A stretch of 64,000 bases of DNA from Bretschneidera sinensis (lineage: Eukaryota; Streptophyta; Magnoliopsida; Brassicales; Akaniaceae): the NCBI GenBank assembly GCA_023935145.1, contig CM043702.1:100404588-100468587 (forward strand), given 5' to 3'. A program made the position numbers and the translations under genes. Position 1 is the first letter of the stretch. Every line of letters begins with the position of its first letter. Below are positions 22,788 to 34,440 of the stretch, piece after piece. The notes beneath the pieces are model-generated. The model had not been told where the DNA came from, did no database searches, and saw only the letters and a program-made list of their open reading frames with translations.

Positions 22788-24106
22788 ATGCTCATTGCTC
22801 AAAATCCCGCTCCATGGTTTGCTGATATAGTAAACTATCTTGTCACCGGACACATGCCTTTGCATTGGGGGCGGCAAGATAAATCAAAGTTTTTAGCCAT
22901 GATAAAACATTTTTTCTGGGATGATCCTTATCTATTTAAGTATTGTCCCGATCAGATCATCAGAAGGTGTATTCCCGAGCATGACCAATCTAACATCATC
23001 GCCTTTTGTCATGATCATGCTTATGGAGGCCATTTCAGTGCTAAAAAGACCGCTGCAAAGATTTTGCAGTGTGGATTTTTTTGGCCTACCATGTTCCGAG
23101 ACTCTCATACCTACTGTGTATCTTGTGAGCATTGTCAAAAGCTAGGGAGTCTTTCTAAAAGGAATATGATGCCCCTCAATCCTATTCTGATTGTTGAGAT
23201 TTTTGACATATGGGGCATTGATTTTATGGGACCGTTCCCAAACTCTTTTGGCAACTTGTACATTCTGGTTGTTGTGGATTATCTGTCCAAATGGGTGGAG
23301 GCCGTTGCGTGCAAGACCAATGACCACAGAGTTGTGGTCCAGTTTTTTAAGGACACTATTTTTGCTCGATTTGGTATGCCTCAAGCAATCATAAGTGATG
23401 GAGATAAGCACTTTTACAACCGGATTTTTGCGCAGTTGATGAAGAATTATTTCATCACACACAAGGTTGCCACCCTATATCACCCACAGACGAGTGGACA
23501 AGTGGAAATTTCTAATCGCGAGATCAAACACATTTTAGAGAAAACTGTGAACCCTAATAGAAAGGATTGGTCTCTGCGATTGACTGATGTATTGTGGGCA
23601 TATCGGACAGCCTTCAAGACGTCAATTGGCATGTCTCCCTATCGTATTGTGTACGGAAAGGCATGTCACCTTCCGGTCGAATTAGAGCATCGTGCGTATT
23701 GGGCTATCAAGCAACTGAATTTCAATCTTTCCAAGGCTGGCTCACAACAGAAGCTCCAACTCAATGAATTGGAGGAGCTGCGGAATGATGCATATGAGTG
23801 TGCCTGATCATACAAAGCACAAATGAAGAAGACTCATGACCAAAACATTTTGAGATGAGCTTTTGAGCCGGGTCAAAAAGTTCTTCTTTACAATTCACGC
23901 TTGCATCTTTTTCCAGGCAAACTCAAATCTCGTTGGACAGGCCCATTTATATTCGGTTAGTTTTTCCTCATGGGGCCATCGAGATTGAGGATCCCAATAA
24001 TGGTAACACTTTTAAGGTAAATGGACAAAGGCTAAAACCATTTTTAGAGTTGAGGAGTCCAGACATAGAGACGATATTATTGGAGGATCCTAGTTACTCT
24101 GATTGA
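22788..24106 (+). pseudogene. E4 pol: integrase
   Basis: An HHCC zinc-binding domain is seen ([11 protein letters not shown], then [12 protein letters not shown]). The catalytic core shows [26 protein letters not shown] and [13 protein letters not shown], so the D, D and E positions are all present. [20 protein letters not shown] follows. The first stop is at 23805, another at 23856, and a shift near 23955 precedes a last block with GNTFKVNGQRLKPFLEL in another frame. It would insert the cDNA. Its core is the best preserved in the window. Confidence 0.92.
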
Positions 24107-24743
24107 GTGTCGTCTACTAAGGGGAGTCTGGCTGAAGACTTTAAACTTAGCACTCATGGGAGGCACCCAATAGCTTATCTTTTCTGTATATTTCTTAATT
24201 TTTATGATTAATGTTTGTTTCCAGTATTTTTTGTTTTCCAGTTTTTATTTTTCAGGGACAATGCGTACTTCAGTTCAAGTTTGGGGGTATGCTACGAGCC
24301 ATACTAGTCCAGATAGTTCTCCATATCCCATGTCAGCTCTTTCCATATTATTCACACATTGGGGTCAATGTGTAATTTAAGTTTGGGGCTATGGGAGACA
24401 CATCACACACTTTTTCCTAATTTGTTGTCTTTTCGTCGTAAAGATAAATGCATGCTCATGTTATTTTGAAATTTTGGTTGATCTTAACATTTTTTGTGAT
24501 GTGATGTCATAGGTAAGCTTAAAATTTTGAGCACATGATCTGGTGATAAAGTTTTAAAATTTAGTTACTTACTTTAGGCATTTGAGAATTCACATGTTTG
24601 ATCTATTCTAACGCGAGCACATTAGCACAAATTGTGTGAGGTATGACATATGGTTTTAATGTGTACGTTTCCTTGTCTTAACTGAAACTGGATGACTTGT
24701 TGGATAAACATTTGGGCATAGAAAAGCATAAAAAAAGAGAATA

Positions 24744-24775
<32 letters not shown>

Positions 24776-25537
24776 AATACTACTAATGATCATCATCAAT
24801 AAACTTTCCACTGAGTAACTGGACCTCTTGCCTCAGTAAACAGAGAGTGTTCACGTCAAAAGGTGGAAATTTTATTCATAATGATCATTACGAAATTTTT
24901 CGCTGAGTAACTGGACCTCTTGCCTCAGTAAGCAGTGAGTGTTCACGTTAAAGGTGAAAATTTTGTTTGGTAGCATTAAGGTCAGTTTAGTTTCGTAGCC
25001 TTTTTTACTCGAGTTAGTAAGTCCTTAGGGGTGTCTTTACACCTAATGCCCTAAAACCATCTGGTTTGGGAGTCATTGACTCAACACTCGCTACATGGGT
25101 CAATTAGAAAGCTTAAGGGAATTAAACATAGCAGAGCCTTATATATATATAAAATAATAATAATAGTAATAATAATAATAAAAACTATACCATTTTCGTT
25201 CATTCTGATGGGAAATTTGGTGAATCTTGAGACATGGAGACCTTACACATTGGAGTTCTTTGGAAGCTTCATTTTTATATGCTAATTCACTTTACACAGT
25301 GTCAGACTTGTGATGCCTTAACTTGCCTTTTGTAAGTAATTAGATTTTAACATTTCTATTCATTATGAAGATGGGTTTATCTCTTTAAGCTTGCTCATGA
25401 CTAAATATCATGGTGGTGTGTGCTCCTTAAATTTGTGGATAACATGAGTGATGAACTTATCTTTATGTTCTTTGTTTTTCATTTAGTTTTTATTTTGTTT
25501 TGCTAAAGGACTAGCAAAATATAAGTTTAGGGGTATT
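24107..25537 (+). other. E4 3' untranslated region with simple repeats and a duplicated module; ends in PPT
   Basis: No env-like frame is visible. The block holds an (AT)n-(AAT)n microsatellite (24741-24779), two near-copies of an about 80-bp module ('gagtaactggacctcttgcc', at about 24801-24880 and 24893-24970), and a second (TA)/(AAT) tract at 25141-25180. The purine-rich 'ataagtttaggggta' at 25521-25535 is the likely polypurine tract beside the 3' LTR. Confidence 0.75.
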
Positions 25538-26817
25538 TGATGAGTCTTAAATATTGCATATTTAAGCCCTTTAATTTATATTTGTTAGGTTCTTAATTTG
25601 TATTATTTCACTTTATTTTATGTCTTTTTTGTGTTTTGTGTATTTTTATAGGTTTGTGGAGAAAATGAAGCATTTCCGAAGATATCAAGCTTCAAGAGCA
25701 AAGAGGATGCATAGTGCGATCAATCACACGAGATATGCGATCGAGTGCACATGCGCTCGAGCGCACTTGCCTACGAACGAACGCAAGCTCAACATCCCAC
25801 ATCGAAATATTTGCAGTTCAGTGCATCTACGATCGATCGTAACAGACATGCGATCGAGTGCACATGCGATCGTTCGCACAAGACATGCGATTGAGCGCAC
25901 ATGTGATCGTGCGCACAAGACATGCGATCGAGCGCACTCGGGCCAGTATCCCACATCGAATCTGAAACCTACAGTGCTCCAAGACTCCCCCTATATAAAC
26001 GCCATTTGACTCCATCATTTAGTGTGCAATTCCTGGGCCACTTTGGTGTTAACTAGTGGACGTCTGCTACCATTTTGGTGGATCCCGAAGGCTTTGCTAC
26101 CATGAGGGGAAGCACCGCCCATCAACGAGTGGAATTTTTCCCATGTAAAGTTATTTATTTCTTTTTATTTAGTTTTTTTTAGTTTAATGTTTAGCACTTT
26201 TATTATGAACTGTAGTTTCATAGTTATGAGTGGCTAGAATCTTCATCTAAGGTTGAAGATGAAGCCTTGCCGTTGTTTGGCATAGTAGTTCAGATTTGCT
26301 TGTACAAATCTGACATTTTTTAGTATAAATGTTCTGTCAATTATTTGAGTTAATCTTGTGATTGATTGAGTTTAAATTGTTCTGTTAAATATTCCTTGTG
26401 TTTCATCTGATGGATACATCGAATTGTTTTCGATTAAATTGGATTTCCTTTGTGATTTGTTAAAAGCGGATACATTGGATGCCTTTGGTTTAATTGAGAT
26501 ATTCTTTGTTTTTTTGTCGTAAGTTGGATTCATGGAATGTTTTGATAGGCTATGTTTTTAGGACACATATGCTTAAACTTTGGTGGGGTAGATTCGGAAA
26601 CCTTAGTCTTTTTATTATTAGTTTTTAAAATCAATTTAGTTTAGCTTTTATTTATTTTGCAACGTATAATACAAAACTCGGAACTAGGTTAAGATAAGAT
26701 TAGTTTAGATAAATTTATATTTTCATAACGCAATTCCCTATGGATTCGACCTCGCACTTGCACAACGCTATATTGCGAACGACTTGTGCGCTTACGAGTA
26801 ATTTAAAACTCACAACA
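25538..26817 (+). repeat. E4 3' LTR (1280 bp)
   Basis: Same start and end words as the 5' LTR; TATA box at 25991-25999 and CGATCG-type cluster at 25716-25938. Confidence 0.93.
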
Positions 26818-26822
26818 CATAC

Positions 26823-28546
26823 AAGCACCGAATTTGGCAATGAAGCAGTGGCTGGTGCATTCAACCTATGTTTGCATAAGAGGGAATAAGAGTTTCTGGC
26901 TGAAGACGTAAAACTTAGCGCTCATGGGAGGCACCCCACAGCACATCCTTTTACTTTTATTGTTTTCATATTTCTTGTTCTTGTTTATTGTTCGTTTTTT
27001 TTTCTTTCTGTTTTTCAGTATTAACTTAGTATTTCTTTTTCAGGGACAAATATACGAAGCAGTTCAAATGGTGAAGCATAATTTTCAGCTTATGTGCACC
27101 TTTGGCTACAAAGGGAGTTTCCTTTACTCTTTCTTTTACATTGAGGTCAATGCAATTTTCAAGTTGGGGGTGGAGGAAACGCATCTCTTTGTTTCCATAT
27201 TCTTTATTTCCATACATTTTTTTCCATTGAACTGCTTGGTGTCGTTCTCCCTTTTTGTTTGTTTTTAGCATGCTTTTTGTTAGCCTTAGAGTTAATTCAC
27301 ATGTCAATGATATAAGCTTAATTGAGATAGCATACAACATTTAGAAGTAGTTAAATCTTGCTTCAGTTTGAGAATAATTTAAGTGTCAATCTTGATTTGG
27401 TTTGAGACTCTAGTTTGTGGTAAGATTGTATGAATAGTCTAAAGCATTTAGAGAAGTTTTATGTGTGATTGTTTTGTGAATACTTTTGTGGTAAGCTCTA
27501 GAACTTATTTGATAATCACTTGAGGCGAATTCCTAGAATGCACATTACTTAGGATATGATATAGGCCATTTTTGGACCGTTTGAGCCTTTCAAACTTATC
27601 CTTGCTATATCTATCACTAGTCACCTGTTTGAGCCTTTTTCTTGAAAAAGAATTTGAGCCTTGTTTCTTTCGAAAACCCATTTACTTACCCTTATGAGCC
27701 TAAAAATATTTTATCCTTACCCTTCTTTTAAAAGAACTTAGTTATACACATTTGTTGAGAAAGCACTCAAGAGGAGTAAGGATGGAAATATGCAAAAGTA
27801 TATTACTACCATAACCCAAGTACATTAAAGGAGATAAGTTGGGGGTTGTGGAAAAGAAAAGAATGAAAAAGGAGGTAAATGATCTTATGCCAAAAATACA
27901 AAAGAAAAAGAATGAAATATGGCAAAGAAAGAAGAAGAGAGAAGAAAAGTGGTGACTTATTGAGAGAAAAGCTCTAATGAAAATGTTTGAAAGAGTTGGG
28001 TGTTGAAGTAAAGTTATCCAGTGCTTAAAGTGGTTGTGTTTAAAACTGAGAGATTGAGTTCTTTTACTTAAATCCTTCCTGTTCTTTCTTAACCTTTACC
28101 TTAGCCTAACGTTACAAGCTTATTAAAGAACTACTGATCCAATGTAGTGTGATTTTTTCTACAATAGTGGAGAGTGATTTGAAAAGTAAGCCTATGGAGC
28201 TTGATTTGTGATTGATATCACGCAATTTATTATGTTCTTAGAGGCCAAGACTTATATTCATGAATGTTTTGCATAAAATCATCCGGGTGTTCGGATTAAT
28301 GGATTGTGGTAAGATGGATGTTAAGAGTCGATAACAATTTTAAAATTGATGTTTAGATTACTTTTGGACTTGGGTGAAATTTAATGATTCTATATGCCGT
28401 GTGTTATCTGCAATTTTTTAGACAAAAGTGAATTACTCTTGGTTTAACACTAACATTGCTTTACTTTGTTTTGATTCCCACCGTAGAATTCATCTCTTGT
28501 TTTCACTTAAATTGTTAGGGACTAGCAATAAGCTAGTTGGGGGTTA
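26823..28546 (+). other. E3 3' non-coding tail, PPT at its end
   Basis: Beyond the E4 insertion E3 resumes with about 110 bp, then the phrase 'cttagcgctcatgggaggca', which in E4 (24140-24170) lies after the end of pol. Thus gag is joined almost directly to post-pol sequence and pol is missing. The remaining 1.6 kb has no frame I can assign. The tract 'agttgggggtta' (28535-28546) is the PPT. Confidence 0.78.
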
Positions 28547-29933
28547 TGATGAGAGTCATAAAATGCATCTTTACAGTACTTAATTGTTAGCATTTTAGGG
28601 TTGATCTAGGTTTGAATTGCAATTTTATACCTTAACAACTCTAAAGTGTCATTCTTGTATCATTAATCTATTTCGATGCATTTTCAGGTACTTTAAGTTC
28701 AAAAGAGATGGAAAAGCTATCATTGCTTGAAGTACAATGACTCGATGAACACCGGAGTGAAGGTTCACAAGCACTTGGAAAGGAGTTTCACTAAATTGCC
28801 AGAATTACCCGTACTGATCAATCATCTTTGAAAATTAAACTGTATTGATGCAGGAAGAACCAGGGGATGAGCCATATATGCTTAGAAAGATCCGGAAGTC
28901 TATTTTCTGGAAAATTTTATGGCTCGTCAAAACGATTTTCCTAGAGAAAGTTATGGCAGTTTTAGTAGACAAAGGTCAGGCCTCCAGAACAGCACCAGCC
29001 AGCACCGTGGTGCCCAGAACCTCCACATCTTGAACCACCAGCCAGAACCGCAGCGCCCATAAAGGAGCACCGCAGCACGCACACATTTTTCTTCTCCGAG
29101 CTTTGAGCTAATTAGGATTTTAATGACTTTTTAAACCCTAAAACACCCTTGGACCTTGTGTACTATAAATAGACCACTTAGGGTTTGATATTATTATTAT
29201 TCAAAACATCTTTTGAGAAACCAGAGGCCGGGGAAAACATCATGAAGGCTACCACACTCTCCCCCATGGCCAACTAATTTCCAAGCAAGGCGAAGGGATG
29301 AATCCCTAGGTGTAGTTGTTCTTATTTTCTAGTCTTGATTCATTGTAGTTTGGATTTATTATCATTAAACATTGTTATGATTTACTTTTTAATCTAATTA
29401 GAAGATTTCCCCTTAATCCAGTGATTGCATCTTTCTCCCCCATATAAGTTTAGTCATGCTCTTATTATGTGATGTTGTTGAGGTGTGATTGAGTTCGGTA
29501 GATTTCTCTTATAGATTTGTCCATTACTGTGGTATTGTCATTATGATATATTGTCGTTTCTTGATAATCTATAAGTTAGGTCATGTGTGCTTGAAAGCAA
29601 AGAGTATTTCATAACAATTACATTAGAGTTTATATATGTGCTTTAATTGAATATTTTTCGATTGCTTGTTTGGGATGTGAAACTTGCAATCGAGATAAAA
29701 ACAATTGAATCAAGAATAGAATAAGGCAACGAACCTAGGGCGGATTCCCGGACCCTTGTTGTTCTATTATATTTACACAATTATTTCACACTACTTCAAA
29801 CTCAGATTTTCTCGTTTAACTTTTATCGTTCGTTTTAAGGTTTGCACTTTCTCTTGTAGTTAGTTTGTCTCCCTGTGGAATCAACACCCCAAAGCCGTGC
29901 TACAACTATCGCGTTATACTTTGGGTGTAATCA
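28547..29933 (+). repeat. E3 3' LTR (1387 bp)
   Basis: It starts TGATGAGAGTCATAAAATGC and ends GTAATCA. It matches 13933-15319 with the same length. The TATA-like box is at 29164-29171. Confidence 0.9.
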
Positions 29934-29938
29934 AGACC

Positions 29939-30900
29939 TCTTTCGCCAATTCCTCCTACCTCTAATTTCCATCACATCCTCTCAATTTGAAGTGTTATAT
30001 CTACCAATCTGACATAATTCATAGGCCCCATGTAAGATAGTTTTGATCAAATCTTAAAACATAGTTCATTTATGAACCTCTTACGCACTTCTTCTCCTCT
30101 AGGTCTACCCTTTCCGGTACAAGCCTCGACAAATCCACAATCTCTTATCATACTGAGTCATAGTCCATACATTTACCTCATATAAATAAAATCTCTATCT
30201 TGTTGGACTCTAAATGTATAAGGGAAGTATTTATCAAGAAAATCTTCCTTGAACCTATTCCATGTTAAGGGTCTATCAATATTTGTACTTACCCTGGGAA
30301 GAATATCCTCCAACCATTCTCGGGCCTCTCTCTCTAACTTGAACGTAGCAAGGACGACCCCTTCAGTCATTGGTAAAATATCAAAAAAAAAATCTCTCTA
30401 ACTGTTTCACTCATAACTCAGGCTTACAAGGGTTTATAAATCCTTTAAATAACAAAGCATTCCACTTAACATATCTAACAAAACAATCTCTCTGCATCTC
30501 GTGCATAAACTCACTTTTCCTCTTTTTAACATTTATCCTTACTGGATTTACAGCAACCTCAGGCACTGTCCTAGCTTGTTCATCAAGTCTATGCTATAAG
30601 CTATTAACTCTATCATCTATTACATTCATTTTATCAAGAGTATGTGTAAAGGCTTATTTTAACTCATCTCTTTCAACTTCAGATTCTCTCATACCTTTAA
30701 TAATATCAATTATACTGTCAACACACTCCCTTCTAGGAACCATAGATTCAAACTCAACCTCAACTTATCAAAATATTGGGGGCCTACCATGCCCTCTCAA
30801 ATCAACAACTCTAACTCTAGCTCTAGCATGTCCATGTGTCATCCTCAGACTAATAAAAATTAATTTATTTTAATCTTCCACTTTCTTACTTTTTATGCAG
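29939..30900 (-). pseudogene. E2 gag remnant (5' part)
   Basis: The open piece 30173-30370 reads ATFKLEREAREWLEDILP, then RPLTWNRFKEDFLDKYFP, the Retrotrans_gag core of chromoviruses. The rest to about 30890 is recognisable only by alignment with E1 5500-6427 (for example the reverse complement of 'gggggcctaccatgccctct'). Stops occur throughout. It is separated from the rest of E2 by the 16-kb E3 insertion. Confidence 0.78.
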
Positions 30901-30923
30901 TCTATAGAATCATAAAATCTAAT

Positions 30924-30935
30924 GCTCTGATACCA
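30924..30935 (-). other. E2 primer-binding site (tRNA-iMet type)
   Basis: The minus strand reads TGGTATCAGAGC 3 bp inside the LTR, identical to that of E1. Confidence 0.9.
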
Positions 30936-30938
30936 AAA

Positions 30939-32565
30939 TGGTAATTATCCATCCTAGGTTGGCCACCCTATAGACGGTGTTGTCACATTTTGAAAATCCC
31001 AGCACGACACATATATGCAACAAGAAAAATAACACCAACATAAATGTTTACATCAATCCCTAACCCTCAACAGGGGAGGTACATCATTCTGATCTAAACT
31101 TAATCATTATATACAACGTAAAATGCATGAATATTTACAAATAATTTTTTTATTTTATTTCCTCATTTGTCTAAGGATGTGGACACGTATGTGGCTTACT
31201 AATAATGATTTTATCTAAACCTCTACTCACCAAACTATTTGTCCTGCCTGCTACCTGAAATCATTATACAATGAAGGATGAGCTTCACAAGCTCAGTGAA
31301 TTAAATTTACTAGAAGTATTCAATTTGTATAAATGGTCTTTCAATATTTAATCATTTATCTCACATAACTTGATACTAGCATTCTACTATCACTACACAT
31401 ATCATAAGTCTCATTCTCTATCAGTCTCTTCTTTTTATACATTTGTTCACCTTAAGACCATCAATTATCTCATAATTACCTCATAATGAGGTTCAAAACA
31501 TAAAGTTTACCATTTAGATGGTTCTTATCATATCATATTTCTATGTTTTTTTCCCGCCATAACTGTCTCTCTGTGAGACTCATTCATCTATAAATAAATT
31601 TATAATAACAAACAATACTTCAACATTTCAGTAATGGAATCAATATTTAAAACAGATGCAATACATGAATTATTATTAGGGAACATCTTCCCACATGTCG
31701 ACATGTTTTTATCTTAGACCGGTCCCCTCCAAGTTCTTTTGTTTCATTTACTTCGGCCCCCTCCTGGTTCTTTTATTTCCAGGATATACCGGCTATCACA
31801 GTTTTTCAATTAGACCAGCCCCCTCCCAGTTCTTTTATTTAATGCATATGTATATGGACAATGATATGAAATATGCATATGAACAATAACATAACAACAA
31901 ACACGAATTCAAATACTTAAATTAGTTATCTTGATTATTCTTGAATTATTATTTTAAAAAATCCACTAAATTCCTATCCTCATAAATAACATCAGATCAT
32001 CAATCTTAGCTTGTCAAGATCCACTAAACTTCCTCTCCTCATAAATCGTATCAAAACATCAACCAATTTTCATCTATCACCAAAGTATAAGTTAAGAATT
32101 TATTTTAATATTATCATTAGATATTTAATATTTATCTTGATTACTTAAAGTAAATCTCCTCACCACATAGCACTTAGAGCTACCCGTTGATCACCTCCTT
32201 GCATTTCCCGTTCCTCTCAGCAAATTTCTTCGGTTGCTGATCATCAACACCTAACATAATATTTATATTAAATTTCTAATTTATTCTTCAATTCTTCTTA
32301 ACTTACCCCCTTTGAAAATTTCCACTTTGAATTCTAAGAAATTTAATGTATGTTAAAAATTCAAAAAATAAACATCACATTATTACCTTCTGTTTTTCTT
32401 AGAGCTCCCCGTAGTTCTCTATAAAATTCTCCTGTAAACCCCTTCAAAATTTTGTCCTTTCAACCTTTCTTTCGGTCCCCAAGTGTTTAGAGAAAATGAG
32501 TAGTTTGAATTGAAGAAAAGAGAAAACCAAAGATTTGCTAAGAAAAATTAAAGTAAAGCAAAATT

Positions 32566-32598
<33 letters not shown>

Positions 32599-32819
32599 GC
32601 TTCCAAAATGCTCCACACAAGGGAGCCTTGCTACCTTACATGCAGCAAGGTTTTAATCTTCTGGCAACAGGTGTTGGCACCTGTTGCCAGATTTTTTTTT
32701 TTCATTTTCTTCTAGAGAATCAGATTTTTTTTCTTCTTTTGGACGACTCGAGATGTATTTTTTTTTTCTTCTTCTGGACGACTCCATATTTTTTATTTTT
32801 TTATAAAAAATTAACTTTT

Positions 32820-32864
<45 letters not shown>

Positions 32865-32929
32865 TTTAACTCTATGCTATATTTATTAAAGTACTTCTTT
32901 ACCCTTACTTTATAAACATGGGTATTATA
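30939..32929 (-). repeat. E2 5' LTR (1991 bp)
   Basis: It is homologous to 8841-10871. It starts TGGTAATTATCCATCC and ends GGTATTATA (the terminal CA is mutated). It contains (CA)n-(TA)n at 32565-32599 and a long (AT)n at 32828-32862. The minisatellite is reduced to about one unit at 31715-31840. Confidence 0.87.
32828..32862. repeat. (AT)n microsatellite
   Basis: About 17 AT units near the outer end of the E2 LTR. The other LTR has only a few at 10792-10800. Confidence 0.9.
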
Positions 32930-32934
32930 GATAC

Positions 32935-34440
32935 CGAGTTTATTAGCTTTAGTGTAAGTGAGAGATTGATAGTAGTATGCCCTACAAGCCAATAATATTT
33001 AATGTTATGGGCATGTTACTTGTAATTAATCTTATTCATTTATTGAAAATAAATACTAATAATAACATATATCTTATTTACCATGTTCATTACAAATCAC
33101 TGCATGTGCATTACTTGATAAAACTCATAGGATAAGAGTAATGAAAATAAGCATCATGATAAGATCATGCTAATGCGATGCATTTCCTTAAGCTTTATTT
33201 TTAAATATTCCTAATCCTAGGATCACTAAGAATGTCATTAATAAATCCTGATAGATTAGTACATACTATGTTTCCCCGAGGAATTGAGGGTGATTAATCT
33301 CATGGTCACTAGTATATGAGATAATAAAGCAAGTTATATAGGTGGTTGTTAGAGAACAAGTAAAATGAATAGATTTAACTAAAAAATTCCTAATGGATAT
33401 TTTATTGTCTATCAATAGGAGTTCTTATTTTGTAGTTCTACAAGTGATCCTTGGACATGAGGCACTATCGATATCATTTGTATAGGTCATCACGCTTTGA
33501 TGCTATTTACATATGGTTCTAATCATGGGCCACATAAAGGTAGTAATTGGGTATGACCACTTACACATTGAGGTATGTGAGTGTACAATAGAGGATTCAT
33601 CACTCTTTTACCATGGTGGGGTGGAAATTAGAAAGGATTTTCTAATTTCACCATTTAAGTTATGGACTTGAGATCAAGATACATATGATTAAATAAATAA
33701 ATTTTGACAGTAATTCAATGCCTTAGGTTTAATTAGTGACATTGCATGATGGAAGGATTTAATTGTATGGTAACTGATAACGGAAAGATTCACATTAATT
33801 TATATTGCATGGGTAGTAATGACATACTGCTAGGTGTCAATCATGACTTGTCTAAACCCTTAAGAATTAATTTTTAATTAAAGGGAGAATTAAAAGGAGT
33901 TTTAATTCAAATTAAATTAAATAGATTTTTAATTAATTGGATGGGAACCAATTGTGATGTAAAATTTAAGACCTATTGCCAACGTGATATTGAACCTAAA
34001 GGGTCACATACAATAGAGAAATTAAAGGGCCAATTGAGATATTTTTAAAAATTAAATTAAACTAGGAGTTTATTTGCAATTCTAAAATCTTGGATCCTTT
34101 ATGAGTAAAGGTTCTATATAAATAGGGCTTCTATTTTATAGAAACCCTAATGATCATAATTGGAGTTTTGAGATCAGATCTAAAGTTCTCTCTACTGCAA
34201 ATCTCAAGGAGCTAGCACTCTTTAATTTTCAATCACTTTAATTGGAGATCTCTAGTTCATGTTGCTTGTATGGATATGCTTAGAGGTCGGGCAATTGAAA
34301 GGCCTGTGAACTCATCTCTAAAGGATCAATAAGAATCTTCATCAATGTAAGGTATAAATCTCTAACCTTGTATAGAGATTAATTGTATTCATTCTAATAG
34401 ATTCATAAAGAATTTCTTGGTGAAAGTTTATTGGCATAGT
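32935..34440 (+). repeat. C0: end of internal region, PPT and 3' LTR of the host Copia element
   Basis: Directly after the second gatac, the phrase 'agtgtaagtgagaga' (32951-32965) is a Copia polypurine tract, and the LTR starts TGATAGTAGTATGCCCTAC at 32967. A TATA-like box tatataaata lies at 34115-34124. The whole stretch is homologous, in reverse orientation, to E9 (60017-61596). The right boundary is an estimate, since the partner LTR and TSD lie outside the window. Confidence 0.75.

Larger units (their letters stand above)
17148..26817 (+). mobile_element. E4: Athila-type Gypsy retrotransposon with gag and pol, innermost of the nest
   Basis: The LTRs are 17148-18448 (1301 bp) and 25538-26817 (1280 bp), TG...CA ended, and flanked by catac. 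In order come the PBS (18455), gag, protease, RT, RNase H, integrase, a 1.4-kb untranslated tail and the PPT. All Pol domains are recognisable and lie in one frame, broken mainly by in-frame stops. About 22 differences over the last 690 bp of the LTRs (hand count) suggest 3-4% divergence. No env-like frame is seen after pol. Confidence 0.93.
13933..29933 (+). mobile_element. E3: Athila-type Gypsy element lacking pol, split by E4
   Basis: Two LTRs of 1387 bp each (13933-15319 and 28547-29933) are flanked by agacc. After removal of E4, the internal part is only about 3.55 kb: PBS, a gag-like frame (15613-17147) and a non-coding tail (26823-28546). No RT, RNase H or integrase can be found in it, so it is a non-autonomous derivative. 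About 20 differences in the first 410 bp of the LTRs (hand count) give roughly 5% divergence. Confidence 0.88.
8841..32929 (-). mobile_element. E2: Tekay-type Gypsy retrotransposon, split by E3
   Basis: Its LTRs are 8841-10871 and 30939-32929, and 5-bp gatac repeats flank it. The order on the minus strand is PBS (30924-30935), gag (29939-30900), the E3 insertion, gag end/protease remnant, RT, RNase H, integrase, chromodomain, PPT (10872). Removing E3 leaves about 8.1 kb. Compared with E1 it has lost blocks within protease, RT-RNase H linker and integrase core. Partial hand comparison of the first 200 bp of the LTRs gives roughly 8-10% difference, so it is the oldest of the nested insertions. 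Confidence 0.88.

Noticed and set aside
26924..27268. 114-codon hydrophobic ORF in the E3 tail, considered as an env-like membrane protein
   Set aside because: It is a by-product of T-rich sequence; no signal peptide with cleavage site, no conserved motif, and E4 has no counterpart.
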